From the NCBI GenBank assembly GCA_022769845.1, contig JALEIO010000004.1, forward strand, positions 1 through 5,660: a stretch of 5,660 bases of DNA. Reading direction: 5' to 3'. Under the pieces are notes generated by a model. That model saw only the letters and a program-made list of their open reading frames with translations, had not been told where the DNA came from and searched no databases. The translations under genes were made by a program, and so were the position numbers. This DNA is from Oscillospiraceae bacterium (lineage in GTDB: Bacteria > Bacillota > Clostridia > UMGS1810). How positions within the stretch are numbered: position 1 is the stretch's first letter; every line of letters begins with the position of its first letter. Below are positions 1-4,035 of the stretch, in pieces.

Positions 1-1
1 A

Positions 2-481
2 AGTTTGAGCGCTTTTACTGCAAACCCGGCACCGTTTGTTACAAGACCTGACCCTCTTATGTATATTGCAGATAACGATATGAATACGCTCTCGCCGATA
101 GATGTGAGCGTAAGGGTTTTTTCCGAAGATTTTTCGCAGGGATGGAGATTATACCGCGCGTTTTTTGAGACGGGTACAAAACCCAAATCTGCGTTAAATA
201 ACAAATGCACCATAAAATTTAAGCTTGGAAGAGTGCAGTGTTCGTCAATGGAGGTATATTTGGACGGAGAACTGATATGCAGCAGTGCAAGCATCCCGGC
301 AATTGCTTTTGAATTTGAACATAATTTAGAATATGGCAAAAAATGTGAATTAAGGTTTTTGCTGAAGGCATATACAGAAGAAAAAAACGGCGTAAAAAAG
401 GGCTGCGTTTCCGGAATTATAAATGGGGTAACGGTAATGGCAGTGCCGTGCAAACAAGATTTGCCCGATAAGGCAGAATAA
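2..481 (+). CDS. 3' part of an unrecognised protein (5' end outside window)
   Basis: An open frame enters from the left edge and ends at TAA 479-481, giving 159 visible residues. A TTG at 5 could open it, but no ribosome binding site can be seen in the four bases before it, so the gene most likely starts upstream of the window. The visible part has no transmembrane segment or motif that I recognise. It begins with a proline-rich stretch (NPAPFVTRPDP), then alternates hydrophobic and polar residues with turn-like features such as VYLDGELICS and ends in a charged tail (KQDLPDKAE). This looks like a beta-sandwich or accessory C-terminal domain, as found at the end of many carbohydrate-active proteins, but that is only an impression from the pattern. 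The 40-base gap to the FAD oxidoreductase suggests a shared transcript and perhaps a shared substrate. No function is assigned. Confidence 0.6.
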   Translation, partial: SLSAFTANPAPFVTRPDPLMYIADNDMNTLSPIDVSVRVFSEDFSQGWRLYRAFFETGTKPKSALNNKCTIKFKLGRVQCSSMEVYLDGELICSSASIPAIAFEFEHNLEYGKKCELRFLLKAYTEEKNGVKKGCVSGIINGVTVMAVPCKQDLPDKAE

Positions 482-490
482 TTGCGAAAA

Positions 491-500
491 ATTAATTAAT
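491..500. repeat. 10-bp perfect palindrome ATTAATTAAT between genes
   Basis: ATTAATTAAT is self-complementary and sits 8 bases before the ribosome binding site of the oxidoreductase gene. It is pure A/T, so chance is a good explanation. No promoter hexamers flank it convincingly. Confidence 0.3.
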
Positions 501-507
501 GAGCACT

Positions 508-513
508 AGGGAG
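508..513 (+). promoter_or_regulatory. Ribosome binding site that fixes the oxidoreductase start at 522
   Basis: AGGGAG lies 8 bases before the ATG at 522. The alternative in-frame GTG at 513 overlaps this site and has no purine-rich stretch at a suitable distance upstream. ATG 522 is therefore the better start, and the three residues added by GTG 513 are probably not translated. Confidence 0.75.
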
Positions 514-521
514 TGACAATT

Positions 522-1805
522 ATGGAAATTACAAAATCTTATAAGCTTGGCGGACAATATGATGTCATTGTGTGCGGAGGAGGACCCGCAGGAGTTTGTG
601 CCGCAATAGCCGCAGCGAGAAACGGCGCAAAAACGCTTCTTGTTGAGCGAAACGGAGCACTCGGAGGATTCTGGATAAGCGGGCTTCTTACATGGATTGC
701 CGATATTGACAGCAAGAGCGGACTTGTCGAAGAAATTGTAGAAAATATGAAAAACTTTGCAGAAGGCCGTATGGAATACCGTGACAGATGGTATTTTGCG
801 GCTGATACCGAAAGGACAAAGCTGTTGTTTGAAAAAATGTGCGCGGACGCCGGTGCGGATATACGCTTTTATACTCAAGTTACAGGCGTAATCAAAGATG
901 GACGAAACGTAAAGGGAATTGCAACCGAATCAAAATCGGGAGCTGAATATTTCACTGGAAAGATTATAATAGACGCAACGGGCGACGGTGATGTTGGAGC
1001 GCTTGCAGGATGCAGAACGGAGCTTGGAGATGAAAACGGGCATATGCAGCCGGCGTCTATGATTGTTCAGATTGCAGGAGTTAAAAATTCCGATCTTGAA
1101 AAGCTTTACGGCGATAATCCCGGAATATCGCAAAATGCATGCATATTAAAAGAGCTTCAAAGAGCAGGAGTTGAGCCTTCATACATTCACCCGTTAATGG
1201 CTCCCGTATCGGTTGAAAACAATTTGTTTGCATTCATGGTAAATCATGAATACGGAGTAAATGCGTGCGACGCAAAAAGTCTGACGAAGGCGACAATGCA
1301 CGCACGAGAGGAAATTTACGGATATGTAAATTCTCTTAAATCTCTTGGCGGAATGTGGAAAGATATTTATATTTCCCAGTCCGCACCAAATATAGGAGTT
1401 CGTGAGGGCAGGCGCATAAGGGGAAGGTATTATCTTACGCTTGAAAATGACTTAACCGTTGGAAGTGAGCATTATGACGGTGTGTGCAAGGTTACATATA
1501 ATATGGATATTCATCCCGTCAAAATGAATTTTGAATTGCAGCAGGTTAAAAAAAATCACAGAGTGCCCACAAAGCCATATGAAATACCTTTAAGGTCGCT
1601 TATTGCCGAAGATGTTGAAGGACTTATGATGGCAGGAAGGTGCATAAGCGGAGATTTTTATTCGCACGGTAATTTCCGTGTCGGCGGAAATGCGTCTAAA
1701 ACGGGTGAAGCCGCGGGATACGCTGCGGCATATAGCATAAAAAACGGCGTTTCTCTTGAAGATACTTGTAAGGTAATAAAAAGTTTGATGATAAAGCATA
1801 GTTAA
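522..1805 (+). CDS. FAD-dependent oxidoreductase (FAD_oxidored family)
   Basis: Predicted soluble flavoprotein of 427 residues. The N terminus carries a Rossmann dinucleotide-binding fold: strand DVIVCGGGPAG with glycines G19, G21 and G24, ending in LLVER, whose E42 is placed to bind the adenosine ribose. LGGFWISG follows, the position where this family packs against the isoalloxazine ring. A second FAD motif, ATGDGD, is at 152-157, and a C-terminal FAD-contact region lies at about 372-400 (GRCISGDFYSHGNFRVGGN, then TGEAAG). This order and length fit the FAD_oxidored group (PF12831-like), whose members often sit in carbohydrate-utilisation loci but mostly lack a known substrate. No signal peptide or iron-sulfur cysteine cluster is visible, so a cytoplasmic location is expected. 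The gene follows the upstream partial gene closely and is separated from the downstream kinase gene by a terminator, so it probably belongs to the upstream operon. The fold is secure; the reaction is unknown. Confidence 0.9.
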   Translation: MEITKSYKLGGQYDVIVCGGGPAGVCAAIAAARNGAKTLLVERNGALGGFWISGLLTWIADIDSKSGLVEEIVENMKNFAEGRMEYRDRWYFAADTERTKLLFEKMCADAGADIRFYTQVTGVIKDGRNVKGIATESKSGAEYFTGKIIIDATGDGDVGALAGCRTELGDENGHMQPASMIVQIAGVKNSDLEKLYGDNPGISQNACILKELQRAGVEPSYIHPLMAPVSVENNLFAFMVNHEYGVNACDAKSLTKATMHAREEIYGYVNSLKSLGGMWKDIYISQSAPNIGVREGRRIRGRYYLTLENDLTVGSEHYDGVCKVTYNMDIHPVKMNFELQQVKKNHRVPTKPYEIPLRSLIAEDVEGLMMAGRCISGDFYSHGNFRVGGNASKTGEAAGYAAAYSIKNGVSLEDTCKVIKSLMIKHS

Positions 1806-1867
1806 ATGCGGTTATATGAAATAATTTTTCCAATACGCAATTTTTATTAACTGTTATAATCAAAAAC

Positions 1868-1898
1868 AAAAAAATACAACTGTAGGTTGTATTTTTTT
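1868..1898 (+). terminator. Intrinsic terminator after the oxidoreductase gene (possibly bidirectional)
   Basis: AATACAAC (1873-1880), loop TGTAG (1881-1885) and GTTGTATT (1886-1893) form a perfect stem that can extend through the flanking A run (1868-1872) and T run (1894-1898), giving up to 13 pairs followed by a 7-base T tract. Only three G-C pairs stabilise it, so it is not strong, but the shape and its position 63 bases after the stop codon fit a Rho-independent terminator. The A/T symmetry means it could also stop transcription from the opposite strand. Confidence 0.75.
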
Positions 1899-1910
1899 CA
1901 TATGCGCTTT

Positions 1911-1918
1911 TAACGTTA
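1911..1918. promoter_or_regulatory. Short palindrome TAACGTTA next to the -35 box, possible operator
   Basis: TAACGTTA is a perfect 8-bp palindrome ending one base before the TTGATC -35 hexamer of the kinase-fusion promoter. XRE-type regulators commonly bind short dyads near their own promoters, so it is a candidate autoregulatory half of an operator. The palindrome is short and the DNA A/T-rich, so the assignment is speculative. Confidence 0.25.
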
Positions 1919-1947
1919 TTGATCTTTAAGTTAAAACAAATTATAAT
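1919..1947 (+). promoter_or_regulatory. Sigma-A type promoter for the kinase-murQ-hydrolase operon
   Basis: TTGATC (1919-1924) and TATAAT (1942-1947) are separated by exactly 17 bases, a 4/6 and a 6/6 match to housekeeping hexamers. The predicted transcript starts near 1954, just before the ribosome binding site, and lies downstream of the preceding terminator. The -10 box is embedded in a 10-bp palindrome, AATTATAATT (1939-1948), which could be a regulator contact or only a result of A/T richness. Confidence 0.7.
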
Positions 1948-1958
1948 TAAAATGAAAT

Positions 1959-1966
1959 AAGGGTGG
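1959..1966 (+). promoter_or_regulatory. Ribosome binding site supporting a GTG start at 1975
   Basis: AAGGGTGG ends 8 bases before the GTG at 1975. GTG 1963 and GTG 1966 overlap the site and are unlikely starts. The ATG at 1993 is 26 bases further on, with only a weak GAAATAAG stretch nearby. GTG 1975 is preferred, with ATG 1993 as the alternative. Confidence 0.55.
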
Positions 1967-1974
1967 TGGTTGTT

Positions 1975-3129
1975 GTGTTTGAAATAAGTATTATGGCAGA
2001 AAATATTAAAAAATACCGAAAGATTAGAAGGCTTACTCAAACAGATTTGGCAAATAAAATGTTTTTGACGCCGCAGACCGTTTCAAAATGGGAAAACGGC
2101 GTTACCGCACCCGATTTGTCAAACTTATGCAATCTTGCGCAGATTTTGGGTGTTTCGGTAAATAAACTTTTGGGTGTTTCGGGCAACGCAGATGACAATT
2201 TAAAAAATATGATTGGAATTGACGGCGGAGGTACAAAAACGGAGTTTGTACTTTTTAAGGAAAACGGAGTTGTTGTGCGGCGGATTAGCTTGGGCGGAAG
2301 CAATCCGAATGCGCTGGGAATGGAAAACGCCTGTGAAGTTTTAAAAAGCGGAATAGACCGCCTTTTATTTGAGGCAGACGGAAATATTGAAGGTATTTTT
2401 GCGGGGATTGCAGGAACCAGTATATTAAGCAATCGTGAAAAAATACTGTTGTTTTTGAAAAAACAGTATTCTCGTACTAAAATTTTCGGCGGTTCCGATA
2501 TTCAGAATGTGTTTTCAAGCGTTCGCGGAATCGGCAAATGCAGTGCAATTATTTGCGGAACGGGATTTGTGGTTTATGCCAATGACGGGAACACTCTCCA
2601 CCGTGCGGGCGGATACGGATATTTGCTTGACGGCGCGGGAAGCGGTTATGACATAGGGCATGATGTTTTGCAGGCTTGTTTGCGTAAAGATGACGGTATA
2701 GAAGAAATCTCGCCGCTTATTGAGCTTGCAGAAAAAAAGATTGGCGGAAGGGTTATTGATAAGCTTGATCTTGTTTATTCAAAGGGAAGTAATTATATTG
2801 CGTCGTTTGCTCCGATTGCATTTGAGGCGTTGAGTATGGGAGATGATTTGGCTCAAAAGATTATTTGCGATAATTTTTCTCACATTTTATCAATGATTCA
2901 TCACGTTCAGTCAAAGTATGACTGCGGAAATAAGGTTATCGCAGCGGGAGGTCTGACCGCCTATCCCGAAATTTTTAAGAAATATATTTCGGATGGAAGC
3001 GATATTGAGATTATATTTCCAAAATTTCCGCCTGTGTACGGCGCTTGCATAAAATGTGCAGAGCTTTGCGGATTGAATAAAAACATTGATGAGTTTGACA
3101 AAAATTTTGAAAATACTATGCTTGAGTAA
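1975..3129 (+). CDS. XRE helix-turn-helix / BadF-type amino-sugar kinase fusion (MurK-like)
   Basis: This 384-residue protein has two domains in one uninterrupted frame. Residues about 11-66 are an XRE/Cro-type helix-turn-helix: IKKYRK, LTQTDLA, recognition-helix region TPQTVSKWENG, closing LGVSVNKLLG. After a linker of about 12 residues, residues 79-384 form a BadF/BadG/BcrA/BcrD-type ATPase of the actin-like sugar kinase fold. Its phosphate-1 loop is DGGGTKT (83-89), followed by GIAGTS (144-149), D175 in GGSDIQNV as candidate catalytic base, GTGF (195-198), the adenosine loop AAGGLT (323-328) and PPVYGA (352-357). GlcNAc kinases and the clostridial MurNAc/GlcNAc kinase MurK belong to this family. 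The adjacent murQ makes MurNAc and/or GlcNAc the likely substrate. Where such kinases usually show GDEGS, this one reads DGAGS (219-223). The DNA-binding domain suggests that it controls its own operon according to sugar or phosphosugar. Domain calls are secure; substrate and regulation are inferred. Confidence 0.9.
   Translation: MFEISIMAENIKKYRKIRRLTQTDLANKMFLTPQTVSKWENGVTAPDLSNLCNLAQILGVSVNKLLGVSGNADDNLKNMIGIDGGGTKTEFVLFKENGVVVRRISLGGSNPNALGMENACEVLKSGIDRLLFEADGNIEGIFAGIAGTSILSNREKILLFLKKQYSRTKIFGGSDIQNVFSSVRGIGKCSAIICGTGFVVYANDGNTLHRAGGYGYLLDGAGSGYDIGHDVLQACLRKDDGIEEISPLIELAEKKIGGRVIDKLDLVYSKGSNYIASFAPIAFEALSMGDDLAQKIICDNFSHILSMIHHVQSKYDCGNKVIAAGGLTAYPEIFKKYISDGSDIEIIFPKFPPVYGACIKCAELCGLNKNIDEFDKNFENTMLE
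2442..2470. repeat. 9-bp inverted repeat inside the kinase domain
   Basis: AATACTGTT (2442-2450) and AACAGTATT (2462-2470) are perfectly complementary around an 11-base spacer, GTTTTTGAAAA, that can extend the stem past one bulged G. No T run follows, so it is not a terminator. It is probably incidental to the coding sequence. Confidence 0.35.
3095..3122 (+). promoter_or_regulatory. Possible internal promoter ahead of murQ
   Basis: A perfect TTGACA (3095-3100) lies 16 bases before TATGCT (3117-3122, 4/6 match), within the last codons of the kinase fusion. A transcript from here would start about 65-70 bases before murQ and give it expression independent of the fusion's promoter. The hexamers fall inside coding DNA and the spacer is one base short of ideal, so this is tentative. 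Confidence 0.25.
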
Positions 3130-3142
3130 GAGCGGTTATTAT

Positions 3143-3160
3143 AAAAATCTTTAAGGTTTT
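3143..3160 (+). other. Weak hairpin in the kinase-murQ gap
   Basis: The 68-base gap between the fusion and murQ contains AAAATC / GGTTTT (one G-U pair) around a TTTAA loop, with no T run long enough for termination. It could modulate transcript stability or be chance. The rest of the gap is A/T-rich and unremarkable apart from the murQ ribosome binding site AGAGGAG at 3185-3191. Confidence 0.2.
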
Positions 3161-3197
3161 GTCAATATAAAACAGAAATATTTGAGAGGAGCGTTCT

Positions 3198-4013
3198 ATG
3201 TTATCAACAGAGAAAAGAAATCCCAAAACCACACATTTTGACAAGATGGATACTGCTGCAATGCTTAAAATTATAAGTTATGAAAATTATAATTCGGTAA
3301 AGGCTGTTGAGGCTGCACATAAAGAAATTGCAGAGGCAATAGACGCTGCGGTTAAAGCTTTTGAAAACGGAGGGCGCCTGATATATGTAGGCGCAGGCAC
3401 ATCAGGGCGTATTGCGGTAATGGACGCCGCGGAATGTCCGCCTACATACGGCACGGATTATGATACCGTTATTGCAATTCATGCAGGCGGTGAAAAAGCA
3501 ATGTTTCGGGCTTCGGAAAATATAGAGGATTCAGCGCAAAAAGGCGTTGAGGATATTCTTGCAAAGGGATTAAAGCCCAATGATGTTGTAATGGGTATTT
3601 CTGCCTCAGGTAATGCCGAATACGTTGCCGCGGCATTGCAGACGGCAAAGAATATCGGATGTGTTACAATTTCACTTAGCAGCAATAATCCATGCAAAAT
3701 TGCGTCGATTGCGGATATTCGTATTTTTACCGATACGGGAGCGGAGGTAATAACAGGTTCTACCCGTATGAAAGCAGGCAATGCGCAAAAAATGGTGCTG
3801 AATATGATTTCAACCTGTGCAATGGTAAAGACGGGCAAGGTTTATGAAAATCTGATGATTAACCTTAAACCCACCAACAAAAAGCTCAAGGCGCGTATGA
3901 TTGGAATAGTATGTGACATTATCGGATGCAGTGCCGAATATGCCGAGAATATTCTTGAAAAATACGATTGGAACATTCGGTCGGCGGTTGACGCTGTCAA
4001 AGAAAAGCAATAG
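3198..4013 (+). CDS. murQ: N-acetylmuramic acid 6-phosphate etherase MurQ, short C terminus
   Basis: MurQ cleaves the D-lactyl ether of MurNAc-6-phosphate to give GlcNAc-6-phosphate and D-lactate in the cytoplasm, a step of peptidoglycan sugar recycling. The 271-residue protein has a single sugar isomerase (SIS) fold with the MurQ signatures: N-terminal TEKRNP, phosphosugar loop GAGTSGR (65-71), DAAECPPTYG (76-85), AGGEKAMFRA, SASGNAEYV, and EVITGSTRMKAGNAQKMVLNM. From a remembered E. coli sequence, its catalytic glutamates E83 and E114 correspond to E79 and E110, both present with the same 31-residue spacing. The start ATG has AGAGGAG six bases upstream. The protein ends about 25 residues earlier than the E. 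coli enzyme (about 298), lacking the last helical piece after DWNIRSAVDAV. The next gene begins 22 bases later, so there is no leftover tail. The kinase fusion just upstream would supply the phosphorylated substrate. Confidence 0.95.
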   Translation: MLSTEKRNPKTTHFDKMDTAAMLKIISYENYNSVKAVEAAHKEIAEAIDAAVKAFENGGRLIYVGAGTSGRIAVMDAAECPPTYGTDYDTVIAIHAGGEKAMFRASENIEDSAQKGVEDILAKGLKPNDVVMGISASGNAEYVAAALQTAKNIGCVTISLSSNNPCKIASIADIRIFTDTGAEVITGSTRMKAGNAQKMVLNMISTCAMVKTGKVYENLMINLKPTNKKLKARMIGIVCDIIGCSAEYAENILEKYDWNIRSAVDAVKEKQ

Positions 4014-4035
4014 CGCTATATACGGAGGAACAGTA

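Noticed and set aside
492..878. Minus-strand open frame of 128 codons opposite the FAD oxidoreductase
   Set aside because: It lies opposite a clear Rossmann-fold coding sequence, is rich in Cys, Phe and Ser as expected for an antisense shadow, and matches no family I recognise.
1855..1860. TATAAT as a second promoter -10 box for the kinase fusion
   Set aside because: No -35-like hexamer lies 16-18 bases upstream, and the site is before the terminator, so a transcript from it would be stopped at 1868-1898.
1696..2040. Minus-strand open frame of 114 codons spanning the intergenic region
   Set aside because: It overlaps the ends of two confident genes, reads through the terminator hairpin and the promoter, and has the low-complexity composition of A/T-rich noncoding DNA.
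2037..2432. Minus-strand open frame of 131 codons opposite the kinase fusion
   Set aside because: It is antisense to the helix-turn-helix and phosphate-binding motifs, with Pro/Ser/Phe-rich shadow composition.
3626..3635. GC-rich palindrome TGCCGCGGCA inside murQ
   Set aside because: It arises from consecutive Ala codons; similar GCCGCGG runs recur in alanine-rich spots elsewhere in the window (about 3425 and 5527).
3479..3838. Minus-strand open frame of 119 codons opposite murQ
   Set aside because: It is fully antisense to conserved MurQ motifs and matches nothing I recognise.
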